A stretch of 64,000 nucleotides of DNA from Synchiropus splendidus (lineage: Eukaryota > Chordata > Actinopteri > Syngnathiformes > Callionymidae): positions 23,458,501 to 23,522,500 of the forward strand of contig NC_071336.1 of NCBI RefSeq assembly GCF_027744825.2. Reading direction: 5' to 3'. The position numbers and the translations under genes are program-made. The notes beneath the pieces are model-generated. The model saw nothing but the letters and a program-made list of their open reading frames with translations. It was not told where the DNA came from and did not search any database. Positions 51,701 through 62,074 of this stretch are shown here, piece after piece; position 1 is the first letter of the stretch, and each line of letters begins with the position of its first letter.

Positions 51701-54700
51701 AGACAAGCGAAAATGCTGGCGGCCTACTTCTGTCACCTCTCCTCAGACAACCTCTACCTCAGTTGATCATTACAAACTGTTTGCCCAGCTACTGTTCAGT
51801 ACTTCTCACTCTTTAGAGCCCTCTCTTTTCACACTGTGAGTGCCACTAATTCCTCCTGCCTCCTCTTCTGTCTGTTCTTTGGAATCTCTGTTGCTTGGCA
51901 CTCCCACCCTGGGATTGATCTATGCTAAAGTGTGAAGTGATGCTGATCAGACGCGTTTTATTTGTCCATTTTACACATGTGTTAGTAACTGTGTGCGTCT
52001 CTCAGACAATCATACCAGAACTGAAGACACTCAAAAGAGTCTTTTTACATTAGAATCCGTTGACAAGCTCCTTAATTAAGTAGCTGGCCTGCACAGACAA
52101 GACTCCTTAAGCAACCCCTCCTGTGAGTGCTTGTCTTTTTGTGGTCCAAACAGAAGGAAGGAACTTATCTGACATGCGTGGAAAAGCTGTCTGTTGAAGA
52201 ATCTACATCTCTCTTAGCGTCTCCCTCCTCTCCAACTCTCTCTGTTTCACTACAGATGGACAACAAAGGCTGGAACGGACAAAAGGCGTCTTTTACTGAA
52301 GCAACAAGTAGCAGTGAGTATCCGCACGTCTTTTTCTATTTCCTTCTCCTCCTCCTCTAGTTCTCTTCATCACTCCCTCCATCCGCAGGTGGTTTAAGCT
52401 GCCGAGAAGGCTTGGCGTTTAATCTCTGTGACTGGTCAATGGGCTTCTGACTGTCAGCTTAATTGGCCGTGCGTCCTCGTGGGGAGCCTGCGAATTCAGG
52501 CTCATTCACAAAGGCTTACAGAGCCGGCACACTGAGGCCCACCGGGGAGTCCCCCCCCATGGCCTTCCTGTGCAAAATAAAACGGAGTCTTTCAGTCAGG
52601 ATTAACGTAATAGCTCATCAGAGCAAAGATACGAACACATTCACCGAAATTACGCTTAAACATCTCTGACTTCCAGTTAAGTATTATAATTCTAAACTTG
52701 ATGCCTATCACTATGCGAATACACAAGATAAATCGGTTGCCAAGATGTGTTTTGTTTTTTTACCCTCCCTGCAAGAATGTGGGCAAAAATATTTAAATTG
52801 TTTTCTTAAATTGACCCGCAATCCCTTACCTCTTTTACTGTCAAATTCTTGATGCGTGCCACTTTGTAGTCTGGCCTCAGACTAGCATTAAATGGAGATA
52901 TCCTGAGGATTTTGAGACCAAATGTCCGATTGATGTGGAAGGTACCTAACATTCATTAACCAGCAGCAGACAACACTTTTCCCTGGTTGCTTTGCCTGTA
53001 TTGGACCATTTGGATTTGTTGATACAATACGTATCCAGATGCAGGAGTGACAATATGATATGTCACCTTATCTTATATATTAGTGATATATTGTTGTATT
53101 TGTTAACAAAAAAGAAAGAAAAAATCTCCAACAAATAATTCTGTAGTTGTTTTGAGTAGCATCCACAGATCCCGTGATAGCTTTGTCCTACATCAGTGTG
53201 GCGGGTTCGTAGTTTTATTGCATTGATTCTGTCGTTTCATAAATGACACGGCACATCTTGTCTGTCTCAAATGAAGTCCAATTACTTGCCGCCAGTGGGT
53301 GGTCAAAAGCTTCAGTTAAATCAAAAGGTGTTTATTTAATAAATGTTGATATCATGGTCTTAAAATATCACGATATTACAGTGTGTCAATATTTTACACT
53401 CCTACTCAATATGGGGTTGGACTACTGTGGTGCAGCTGCAGTTTTTTTCTTAACATTTTTCAGTATTTACGTACGAGTGGTGTTTTTTTTGGTTCCATAT
53501 ATTTGATTTTATGTAGCCACACATTAGTTGTCTTCAATGACTAAATTGAGATCCGATTTCATTTCACCCCCAGAAGGGCCTGTTCCAGCCTCACGTCCTC
53601 ATCTCGCAGCATATACACAAGGAATGTTTCTCATCTGTTTTCGTATTGGTTTTTAGACTTCAGTGTGTGTTGAATAAATTGACCAATGGAGTCATCATCT
53701 CATCAGCTCTCCCTTTACACTTGGAGACGTCACCATTTGTTATTATAGGGACTACATCACAGCAGCCGACAAGAATCTGTTCCAGTATCTAGTGAAAACA
53801 AAACAAGTGAGAGAATCAGTGAGTCAGGGTGGACTCATTGCTTTTTGGAATAGCTCTCCTACGTTTATACTGCGCCAGCTCAAGCGAAAACGACTGAAGC
53901 CGAGAAAATTCACACCTTTTGAAACTGAGTCTGCGTCAACACCGGCACAAGTTTGTGATCTTCAACGGTCATCATCTGGCGATGTTGTCCGCTGACATTC
54001 CTGCCATCTTGTTTTCACTGAAGTGGATGTGATGTTGTTGTATCTCTACAAGATGGGGCAGGTAAAATGTAAGAAATATCAGGGTGCAGAAGGAGATTAG
54101 TAACAGCAATTCCTCTTATTATGGGTCTGTGGAATACCTGATGCACAGTATTGGAGATTGAAATACACACATTTCAATATATTCATGATGTAAATTACCA
54201 TATAGAAAACAGGAATCCACAACCAGTGTCTTTGGGATTTTCTTGTCTGTGTTCCTTCATCTCTAGCAAAGACATTTGTAGTTTGTAGAATATATCATAG
54301 CTAGGTTTGCATAACAGGATGCTAATGCTCAACCCAATCGTCTTAATATCTTGTGATGCCTCTCAATAAATTCCATTGCCCTTGAAGATCAACCAGTGAG
54401 ATAGATTAATTGCTCAAGTTGAAAACAAACAAATAGCTCTATTGGATTTGAGTAGGGGATCATCACTCGAGGCAGCTTCTGGCAGCAACACTGCAGCCTG
54501 GAACAGAAAGGGAATGTGATGCTCCAGCTTAAGCACGTTAATTGGTCACGCTAATCGGTATAAATTATTGTGTTTACTCATTTTCAGTTTAGCAGTCACA
54601 TTCTAGATCCAGAGCAGGGGGAGGAGTCAGTCATTGATTTGTCGCCTGAATCACCAGTTTTTGCAAAGATGATTTTTTTTGTTTAAACTCCTGGTGTTAT

Positions 54701-57700
54701 CCAATGCATTCTCCTCCTGAGTTGTAAATTTATGCTCACTGACCATTGAAATTTCTCAAATCACAAATCACATTTTTTTTACTCTCAGGATGTGCTGGCT
54801 GGTAGGATTGTCTGAGCTTATTGGCTGTTGATAAATTGTCCACCAAATTGAACATATCGAAGTATTTTAACTTTGAAATGTTTTACTGCGTGTTCACTGG
54901 TCAGGCCTGTGCAGTTGAAAATTATTGTAAAAATATTTTCATCTTCCTTGTCGCACCGCTGTTTAAGCCTCCCATTTTCAAGACCAACATTCAAGCATGT
55001 CTATAACACTAATTTCAATTCAGTAATTGTTTTGGGCTGGTTCATGGCAACAAGCAAACATGCTGTCTGGGATTTGTACCTGGGCCATGGCAAAGACGGC
55101 ACAGACTCCCGACCAATAGGTCGCGAGTTCAACCAGTCTTATCTGGTAACCCTATAATTATGTCACATCATAGTTGGTATTTGGTGTTGTTTTGATTGTA
55201 TGTAGTGTTTTTGCTATTTCTGAACAGAGCTCCAGGAGAATCCATGCTTGTGAATAATGAATCTTTTAGGAACACTAGAGCACTTCTGAAATTTAGTCAT
55301 CAGTTTCTTGTCCCATGACAAAAAAATCTGTGAAATGTGTTCCCAACTTTAGGAGTTATTTTACCTCCAAACAGTCAGAGAAACAGAGAAGATCACTTTA
55401 CCTCCTTGGCAGAGGATATTGGTTTCTTTCTCTGGAGTAAATAAGTTTAATTAACATGGAGGCATAATCACGCGTCTTTTCCTTTTAATTTAATAATAGA
55501 AATTCGACTTAATCCTGCCTCGCCTTAATTTATTTGTCTCTTTTACAAATTTGTTTCACATTTCCTCTTCCTTGTGGATATTCAGTACACACTCTACGAG
55601 AAATAAATTGTCTTCACTTCAGGAAGGGTAAAGAAAAAGAAATCAAGAAGTTATTTTTCTTTCCTCTGTTCCCATGGGCGCTGCGGCCAGGCTTTTCACT
55701 GGCGTTGCCACATTTCATTTCCTGCTGTGCATATGTGTGTGCTTGTGCATGCTTGCGTGTCCGTGCATTGTGCGCATTTGTGAACTATGTGAAGGTCCTG
55801 CTCCACTGTGGTGATTTATAGCGGTGGGCTCTGGCCCTATCTGTTTTCGATCAGTCTCATGCTTGGTTCTGGCTTCCCTCCAAAACTCCCCTGGCCCACT
55901 GGACGCCGACCATGGGTGGGATCCCTCTAAAATACTTCGCAATAAGCACCACAAACACATGCTTGTTTTCTGTATATCTATATCTATATATACAGTATAT
56001 ACATATATATGGTATATATACTGTATATTTGACGCCTCTTCACTTTTGCAGCTTTTTGCTCTCCTCTGCTCTCACGCTCTTCTTGCCTCTTACAGCATCT
56101 GACACCAGCTTCAAGTACTCAGTCACATGCAAACATCCTCACATTCACACCCACTTTGGCAAACCAACACAGAGACTTGCATGGATATCATTCACAACCC
56201 CTCTCGGCTCCCCAACCCATTATTGTCCATGCACAGCTGATGTCATGTTGGCTATCACATTGTATTTATTTATTTTGCTACATGCGGAATATATCAGCTC
56301 ACTACACTTTTTTCCCCCCATAAATTCAACAAAAAAAATAACAGCCGAGAGTTGAGAGAAATGTTCTGGCCTCTGTTGTGGAGTCTCTTAATTGTGAATT
56401 TACTTGAGAATCACTGAGTCAATGTGTGTTTGTCTGTACTTACTTGTCAGCACTGTCAAGTTAAAGTTAATAATAAACAACCACAATAAAATCCTAACAT
56501 ATGTCAGTCCAAACGTGCAGTGATAAAGACAATGAGAATTCATTAATTTGAATGTCTTTTCTGCCAACAATATAGTTCAATATAGTTCATTCATTCAAAT
56601 AAGTAAATCTCACCATTTAATAGATCTGTTTAACATTGAAAAAGCTGCGTGTGTGTGTGTGTCTTTGTTTACATGTGTGATGTTAATCAAACAGGAAGCA
56701 GCCTGTCAATAATACATTCACTCCAACACTTTCTCACAGCTGTTGCACACACACAAGTAAGCTCACAGACGTGGTGTAGACACAAATGCAGCTGGTCTTC
56801 CTGCCTCTGGCGACCCTGACTGTGTTTTGGAAGCTCTGCATGGTTTTTACATCCACTCATCCTTTACCTCCTCTATCATGTGAGGTGACTCACAGCTCCC
56901 TACTATCAATTACCTTCCCTAATACCACACCCTGTGTTCTCTAGTGCTCTTCAGACTAACACAAAACGGTACCACCCCTGGCTGGACCGTGATGTCAGGA
57001 ATGTAAGTCAAGTCAGCAAGAGATTTGTGTTTTTAAACATAAATTGTGTGATCTGTTTCAAAGCGAAAAAAATCAAGTTAGCCATTTTGATTCAATGCTT
57101 TTCTTAAAATATTCATCAAATTTCAGAATTCCCTCACATGAACTTGCAGAAACATCCTCCTGTTTTGGGTGAGCTGTTCTCCAAAAGATGTTAGAAGTGA
57201 ACCAGGATTCCAGTTAGCTGACGCTGATGTTTCCCATCAGTGATGAAATCACGACTCTTCTGTTGATATTGGTCGACGCTCCGCTTGTCTCTGTGTTTGT
57301 GTTTCACTGTGAAAAAAAGACCCTGTGATGGTGCGCCAAAACTGCCAAACCACATGAATCTGCCATCTACGTACATGGATGTGGCTTGATGCTGCGTACA
57401 CACTTTCTCAACTGAGACATTCTTGTGTCTTTATAAACCCACTACCTGCTCATCTTCCTTCTGCATTTCTTCCTGCAGGCCCAAAAGGTTTGTTGCACCT
57501 CAGCCCAGATGTGTACCAGGAGATGGAGGCCAGTAGAAAACAGAGTAGTGGTACAACAAGCACTGGGAGCAGCTCATCGAACTACATAACTTCCAAAGAT
57601 GCAGGGTCCTGCTCTGCTCCACTTCCCCCAGGACACACTCCGTATTACAGTGGATCATCATCTCCCACCCCCACTGCGACCATGGCCAGAGACCTGCTGC

Positions 57701-57828
57701 TAAATGGACAGTCCCCAACGGTTGACGCAACGTTGCCTGCGAAGGGAAAGAGCCCAACTTTGGCCTGTGGCACCACAGTGCAACCTGCACATCAGCTGGA
57801 ATATCTTGCTCACATCCAAGGCTTCCAG
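24498..57828 (+). CDS. stau2: Staufen-2, dsRNA-binding protein (3' partial)
   Basis: Staufen-2 binds structured mRNAs, carries them along microtubules (neuronal dendrites; germ cells in fish) and, with UPF1, promotes Staufen-mediated decay. Coding exons: 24507-24705, 25204-25334, 25569-25728, 25944-26079, 37218-37377, 40384-40491, 45074-45286, 46145-46282, 48404-48532, 52256-52313 and 57479-57828 count as eleven segments, the first being the extension exon. All are GT/AG and in frame, giving 594 codons before the gene leaves the window. Approximate domains: 1-72 Pro/Ser/Ala-rich extension, dsRBD1 80-147, dsRBD2 167-256, dsRBD3 279-347, basic NLS-like linker 354-369 ([15 protein letters not shown]), dsRBD4 379-447, and the Staufen-swapping-motif/tubulin-binding region 478-594. 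The sequence matches human STAU2 rather than STAU1 in dsRBD1 ([19 protein letters not shown]) and elsewhere. The last exon(s), including the end of the C-terminal domain, lie right of 64000. Confidence 0.97.
25204..25334 (+). CDS. stau2: stau2 exon: start of dsRBD1
   Basis: Encodes GPPQED and then [20 protein letters not shown] to GPAHAK. Met at 25221 equals the usual start of the long mammalian STAU2 isoform. This is helix 1 of dsRBD1. Donor GTGAGG. Confidence 0.96.
25569..25728 (+). CDS. stau2: stau2 exon: rest of dsRBD1
   Basis: [20 protein letters not shown] then [18 protein letters not shown]: beta strands and helix 2 of dsRBD1, then a Pro-rich linker ending SNPG. Ends in phase 1. Confidence 0.96.
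25944..26079 (+). CDS. stau2: stau2 exon: start of dsRBD2
   Basis: [20 protein letters not shown] to [10 protein letters not shown] plus part of Arg. This is helix 1 of dsRBD2 with the Pro/Tyr-rich insert in the RNA-binding loop ([16 protein letters not shown]), a Staufen hallmark. The donor GTGAGC at 26080 opens an 11.1 kb intron. Confidence 0.97.
29990..30314. mobile_element. Degraded MITE, hAT-like ends
   Basis: The left end AGTATGGATGCTGCGATCAA and the right end TTGGAGCATCTCTAG are imperfect inverted copies of a GGATGCTCC-type terminus. Many GATCGGT/ATCAGC units lie inside both ends, typical of small fish hAT-derived elements. No clear 8-bp target duplication or ORF was found. The family is assigned from memory. 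Confidence 0.42.
31810..31829. repeat. T20 homopolymer
   Basis: A run of twenty T inside stau2 intron DNA. It could be the tail of a minus-strand retrotransposed copy, but no body was recognised beside it. Confidence 0.85.
35682..36283. mobile_element. 602-bp non-autonomous DNA transposon, TA-flanked (Tc1/mariner-pogo type)
   Basis: The left terminus is CAGTGTTACCTCGGTTTTCG. The right terminus read in reverse is CAGTGGTACCTCGGTTCTCG (19 of the first 21 bases agree). TA dinucleotides flank both ends (35680-35681 and 36284-36285), the target duplication of Tc1/mariner and pogo/Tigger elements. TTCGAAC-like subterminal repeats lie in both ends. The interior has no transposase. The ORF that crosses it is not a recognisable protein. 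Confidence 0.8.
37218..37377 (+). CDS. stau2: stau2 exon: rest of dsRBD2
   Basis: [20 protein letters not shown] then [20 protein letters not shown] to PERPPQ. It carries the GEG(R/K)[14 protein letters not shown] helix-2 motif with the RNA-contacting basic residues. Confidence 0.98.
37378..40383 (+). other. stau2 intron
   Basis: 3.0 kb. An (AAT)n-type run lies at 37506-37531. A 168-codon ORF at 38350-38856 has no family resemblance. Otherwise nothing was seen. Confidence 0.8.
37506..37531. repeat. (AAT)n microsatellite
   Basis: AATAATAACAATAATAATAA continuing, with one interruption, in a stau2 intron. Confidence 0.9.
40384..40491 (+). CDS. stau2: stau2 exon: acidic linker and start of dsRBD3
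   Basis: [14 protein letters not shown] is an acidic linker. [20 protein letters not shown] then FE is helix 1 of dsRBD3, the main RNA-binding domain. 36 codons, phase 0 at both ends. Confidence 0.97.
40492..45073 (+). other. stau2 intron with pyrimidine-rich tract
   Basis: 4.6 kb. Contains a GT-rich stretch (42974-43018) and a 400 bp C/T-rich degenerate repeat (43190-43600). No other gene was recognised. Confidence 0.8.
43190..43600. repeat. Degenerate CTTTGTC/TTCTTC pyrimidine-rich tract
   Basis: About 400 bases, strongly biased to C and T on the + strand. Imperfect CTTTGTC, TTCTTC and CTCCTC units recur throughout. The overlapping ORFs on both strands (Phe/Leu/Ser-rich or Lys/Glu-rich) are artefacts of the composition. 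Confidence 0.75.
45074..45286 (+). CDS. stau2: stau2 exon: dsRBD3 core and NLS-like linker
   Basis: [20 protein letters not shown] then [20 protein letters not shown]: the loop-2 and KKLSKK helix-2 RNA contacts of dsRBD3. It ends in the basic [15 protein letters not shown], matching the nuclear-localisation linker of human STAU2. 71 codons, phase 0. Confidence 0.98.
45287..46144 (+). other. stau2 intron
   Basis: 858 bp. It contains the possible hAT-like fragments noted separately. Confidence 0.85.
45300..45720. repeat. Possible old hAT-type repeat fragments
   Basis: TGGTCACCAAC near 45312 and CAGGGTGTCGAACTCG near 45655 resemble termini of common hAT-family repeats. No matching inverted ends or target duplications were found. 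The family is a guess from memory. Confidence 0.25.
46145..46282 (+). CDS. stau2: stau2 exon: start of dsRBD4
   Basis: [20 protein letters not shown] then [20 protein letters not shown] to FIMQ. The [18 protein letters not shown] block is shared by all Staufens. 46 codons, phase 0. Confidence 0.98.
46283..48403 (+). other. stau2 intron with (AT)10
   Basis: 2.1 kb, AT-rich. An A run and (AT)10 lie at 47242-47270. Nothing else was recognised. Confidence 0.8.
47251..47270. repeat. (AT)10 microsatellite
   Basis: Preceded by a nine-A run. Confidence 0.95.
48404..48532 (+). CDS. stau2: stau2 exon: rest of dsRBD4
   Basis: [20 protein letters not shown] then [16 protein letters not shown], the final strand and [10 protein letters not shown] helix of dsRBD4, followed by VTHSPTE. 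43 codons, phase 0. Confidence 0.98.
48533..52255 (+). other. stau2 intron
   Basis: 3.7 kb, AT-rich. ORFs up to 136 codons (50310-50720) have no recognisable domains. No transposon ends were seen. Confidence 0.8.
52256..52313 (+). CDS. stau2: stau2 small linker exon
   Basis: Encodes [19 protein letters not shown] plus one base. NKGWNG matches human ENKGWSGPKPGFPEPT. Acceptor CTACAG, donor GTGAGT. Because the exon is small and its ends differ in phase, skipping it would shift the frame. Confidence 0.9.
55078..55150 (+). repeat. tRNA-derived SINE head or tRNA pseudogene
   Basis: The Box A-like TGGCAAAGACGG (55088-55099) and the Box B-like GAGTTCAACCA (55125-55135) are spaced as in tRNA genes. 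CTCCCGACCAATAGGTCGCG between them is typical of fish tRNA SINEs. There is no clean acceptor stem, so it is not a functional tRNA. No SINE body or tail was recognised. Confidence 0.5.
55986..56029. repeat. AT-rich inverted repeat around TATACAGTATA
   Basis: ATATACAGTATATA on the left and TATATACTGTATAT on the right form an approximately 14-bp-arm inverted repeat separated by a short AT-rich loop. Confidence 0.75.
56649..56662. repeat. (GT)7 microsatellite
   Basis: Short uninterrupted GT run in a stau2 intron. Confidence 0.9.
57479..57828 (+). CDS. stau2: stau2 exon: Staufen-swapping motif / C-terminal region
   Basis: 116 codons plus the split Ser: [20 protein letters not shown], then a Ser/Thr/Pro-rich stretch, [20 protein letters not shown] and [12 protein letters not shown]. 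The two conserved blocks ([11 protein letters not shown] and QLEYLA.IQGFQ) form the Staufen-swapping motif that pairs with the degenerate dsRBD5 of a second Staufen. The donor GTGAGA follows at 57829. The exon for the rest of the domain is not in the window. Confidence 0.96.
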
Positions 57829-57934
57829 GTGAGACACAACGATATCACACAGTTGTATGACATTTATTTATTGCCCATTGATTCACGACCAAGCAAGAAT
57901 TTGTGTGGAAATTTTCATATTTAAAAATAATAAA
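57829..57934 (+). other. stau2: Intron read-through ORF with nearby AATAAA (possible alternative 3' end)
   Basis: Without splicing at 57829 the frame continues 31 codons (VRHNDITQLYDIYLLPID...) to TAA at 57922-57924. AATAAA follows at 57929-57934. This could give a shorter mRNA by intronic polyadenylation with a novel C-terminus. Only the sequence arrangement supports it. Mammalian STAU2 is known to have C-terminal isoforms. Confidence 0.3.
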
Positions 57935-59091
57935 ATATGAAATTCATTCATCTTAAATCCAAAAAAACCAAGTGGGCACAAAATTTGGTGGCACATTGTT
58001 TTTTTTTCCCTATTGTTATTATTCAGTTACACAACTGAAAACATACTGTATGTTTGATTCACCTCTGAACATTAAAAGCAATTTATGAATGAGACTGACT
58101 AACTGAACCCAAGTCCCTCAGTTGCTTCTGTTGTTTACTTGGGCTATAAACGTCATAAGAACAAACTGCCTTTACTTGGCTGACGCAGACTGTCTTTAAA
58201 TCCCTGCTTCCTTTACTGTGGATAACAACGCTGTTCATTTATGCTGCAGACACTTTTTAATCAATTTTTGAAGAAAGCATTTAATCTTAACCAACTGAGG
58301 GTTCTTTTAAAAGGCCTTTGTTATTGCTCTGAGGCCTCCTGTGTCTGTAACCTGAGAGAGCGCCACTGACCGACCAAGCCCTAATAGACATGCAACCACC
58401 AGGTTCTGTTTAGTGGAATAGAAATGTTGGCATAGGAGTGTTCAAATACATTAAAGCAATCCTTCCTATCATACTCTAATAAATGTTTGTTTGTTTTTTT
58501 CTCAAATTACTACCACATTTCAATGATAAGTCAGAGAAAGCATTTGTGTCCTTCCTGTGTTGATTTAATATGTGATGAATCAAGACTTTGAATGAGACTG
58601 TGTTTCATTGAGGGGATGTTTTACATCATGTGGGCTCCAAGAGAACCTTGGGTTGTTTTACACAGCCTTGTCAGTGAGTTCTTTTAAGTCCTTACATGTT
58701 TCGGACGGGTAAATCACAGATGGTTTTTCCTTTTTACCTCGCGAAGCACAACTTTGTTTTATGACAACTTCCTCTTGACTGCTTTCACCAGTCTCTCACA
58801 CCTACCAGGGGATGTTATTGGTTATTTGATAACATTCCAATGGTTCGATTAGTGACTTTCCTTTTAGGACGTGATTGCGTTACCCAGATTACAACACTGG
58901 ATTAAAGCAGCAAGGACATTCTCATAGTGTCTGTTTCATCTATCCAGCTCCACAGACAAAAGCCCAGGCCTACCTGCTAAGCCCTTCTTTTGATTTGATT
59001 GGAAAATAGCCTCTGGTGGAGGCTCTGACTGGATGTTGTACTCACGCCAGCTGGGAGCAAAGATGTTGGCACCCACTTCGGTGTGTTTGTA

Positions 59092-59108
59092 TGTGTGTGT
59101 GTGTGTGT
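59092..59108. repeat. (TG)8 microsatellite
   Basis: Short uninterrupted TG run. Confidence 0.9.
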
Positions 59109-62049
59109 ATTTCCTATTAATTTGGCTGGCTTGTTGTTGGCACGGGGTGTATGTGCACTGGAAGTAGGGCAGAAACAAAAGAGCAGGAGCTAATAGACAA
59201 CACATGGATCAAGGACGAGGTCCTCAGCAAAAGTAACACAACAAATTCAGCTTCTTCCTCTCGTCGCTCTTCTGCAATTGTCATGTTTGAGTCCGTTTCC
59301 TCTGGTTAGCCGCCTTGTTATGTGTGGTTATACTGGATGTTGAAGACATAAAGAGGCAGAACTTTGATTTATTTGGAAATAAGTGTATTAAGTGGATACG
59401 AGTATTTTGATGCCTTTGAAAATCTTTTGCAAAATTGAATGGTCAGGGATGTGATGAAGTCGCACATATTGACTGTGGATGGTGACCCTTTTAGTGCTCT
59501 GGTTGATAGCTGCTGACCACTGCAGACCAGGTGTTGCCAAATTAGGTGCAGAAGGTACCAAAGGTGGGAAATGTGAAGAGTATTGGAGAGTCAACCAAGC
59601 AGCTGGCATGTGTTTTGAAAGTAACACGTTTTCAGCAGAAATGACACCGTTTCCTCTTGTTGAGTTTTGCAATGGAAAATATTACCAAAGCACTTATGAT
59701 GATTTTGTTGTGTATTTAATTGTGCCTTCAGTTTTCATTAAAAAGACGAGATAATAACATGGGTGCTTTTCTTTTTCTCTTGACTTTTAATGGCTCAGGA
59801 AATTGGGAAACTTAAACTTGGCAGCAAACTTAGCCCCTCTGTACTGTAACGTTCCCAAGTTGTGTTTGTTTATCTTCTCCATCAGTCCTGTCCACCTGCA
59901 AAACCCGTAAGCAATAACGGACCAAAGATTTTAATCTTCAGTTTGACGTTATCTCGTTATTGCAATCCTGCTCAGGGAAGCATATTGAGAGACGAAGGAA
60001 ATCTGAGAAGTGGAATAAGTTAAAAATCCCATGTTCATAAAAACACCATCCTTGGCGGGTGGCAGGTGTTGATATCAGCACCGTTCCCAGGATTTCTCAC
60101 ACTTTCTGTTCGTCTTTCCCTCCGCTTCCTTCTTTGGCTCTGTGTCGAAAACCACTTTGAAAGCTGAATCTACAGCTCTGAGTGGCAGTTTCTACCCTCC
60201 CTTTTTCATTCTTTTTTCCACCTTTTTCATTCTCTCCTCCCTTCTTTGTCCCAAATGTCAAAGTTTCGGCTTTTTGCCTTAACATCAAAGGCTTGATCTG
60301 GTCCAAATTCTTGTCATCATTTTAATTCTTAACTCTCTGTTTATTTAAGGATTTGCATCAGCAAATGCATTTCGGTAAAACTAATACCATGTTTTCCCCA
60401 GTGTGGCTGATGGCTTCCAGCTGTGCTCTGTAGCATATTTGTGTGAACAGCAATCTTTTTTTTTCTGCTGCACAAATCAAAATAAATGCTTTTGGGTGTA
60501 CGGGGTGTACAACAGTCATCCTGCTTACATGGTGGCCTACACTGTGTGTGTGTGGTAGTGGTGCTCTTGCTCTGCGTTTGTCCAAGTAATGATCTTTCTG
60601 CACCACAATCCAGCCCCTTTGAAGCTTTTAATCCAAGACAACATCTGTTGCATTCCCAAAAGCAAATCAGATGAATTAAAAGATGCTTTATGTTGTTTCG
60701 AATGACGAAAAATTTTCAGTCCATGATCATGTGCTGAGTCATTTCTGTCCGCATGTACTTTTTATTGTGATAAATTGTTCTTTTAAATGTCTGTTGATTC
60801 TACACCCTGGATTTCTGTCATGTCGTGACAGAGTATCGTAAGTGGTCAATGAATGCATATGTGGTGAACCAGCAATGGTTTCAGGGTTCTTCCCAGCATT
60901 TAAGTACACATCGTCGGGGCCCCTGCACAGAGATCTATTTCTTATTATCTTGCCTGTACCTGCGCCCCACAAAAAAAGAAAAAAAATCTGTATTTCTGCT
61001 GACATGCGGGCTCACAATGGCAGCTTCACTTTGTAGTTCATCGTTAAAGAGGACTGTTCAGGATGTACTAAAGCTGGTCGATTTGCCAGGAAAAAAAAAA
61101 AAAAAGAACGAAACCAACAGTGAGACCCTCAAACCACCTCAAAACTGTTATTTCGGTTTCCCACACTTGTTATTCTATTTTCCTGCTGCACTGGTCTGCC
61201 TTGATTTTGTCTCCTTAACATATCACGGATGAGTTCTCAAAGACGGTCAACAGCACAGCCAATCAAAAATACTTGTTCAAATATTTGCTACTAATCTTTT
61301 TAAAACATCAATAAAAGACAAACTTGAGGCAAATGAAAACCAAGGAGCCACTGCTTGATCCATGTCGCTGATGCTAATTGCAGTTAGCTGCGCTCTGCTT
61401 ACTAAGACTTAGCTGCAGTATTGTTCCTCTGAGGTTGTAGATCCTGTTGCATCTGAGGCAGTGTTCTCTCTATTTGGTCTCTCTTGAGCACCAAATCATT
61501 ACTGAAAGAAGGTGTTTTGCACCTTTTTTTGTGGGATAATTGTGTATAATCTCAACTGAGGTTGAAGGTTCAATTAATCGTGATTTTTGCTAACATCGCC
61601 CTGCCATAGGATGCACCGTGTTTTCTGTAGTGGTATCGATATCTTCCATCCTCCCTTGTGTCTGAGTTCCATGTTCGGGTTATTAAGGTCATGTAATGCC
61701 TTCGTCAACCATGTCACCATGCAAGTAAGAAGTGCATGTGTAATAGTAATTTTGCAATACGGTGTCAAATAGAAAACTGGACAGTCAGTTTATACAGTAT
61801 ATAAACCTTGGGATTACGGTGAGAGAGTCATGTCAAAAGCAATTCATTAAATTACATCTTGTCCCATTCAACCTGAATTGCTGAAAAGGCCATTTTGGCT
61901 GGACTTGTTTGGGGAAAAAGCTTTGGTACATCAGCTTGTGCTGTAATGTTGACGTTTACTACGGCATGGACCTGAGTAATGTGTTTCAGTGGTCGCTACT
62001 ATTGTGCTCTGAGTTCAGTGGTCACCAGTGGTGGAAGGTTTTGACTCAT

Positions 62050-62074
62050 CCACTCACACAGTTTGTGTGAGTGG
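62050..62074. repeat. Small hairpin, 10-bp stem
   Basis: CCACTCACAC-AGTTT-GTGTGAGTGG is a perfect stem with a five-base loop. Confidence 0.85.

Larger units (their letters stand above)
52314..57478 (+). other. stau2 intron with SINE head and AT/GT repeats
   Basis: 5.2 kb. It holds a tRNA-like segment (55078-55150), an AT-rich inverted repeat (55986-56029) and (GT)7 at 56649-56662. No gene was seen. Confidence 0.8.

Noticed and set aside
55078..55150. Functional tRNA gene
   Set aside because: Box A/B-like motifs are present but the acceptor and anticodon stems do not close cleanly and no terminator T-run follows at the proper place.
57379..57478. ORF sequence upstream of the STAU2 swapping-motif exon
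   Set aside because: It is intron: a clear TTCCTGCAG acceptor ends at 57478 and the family match begins exactly after it.
60825..61232. 135-codon + strand ORF considered as the missing STAU2 C-terminal exon
   Set aside because: The translation bears no resemblance to the degenerate dsRBD5/C-terminal helix of STAU2 and crosses an A15 run.
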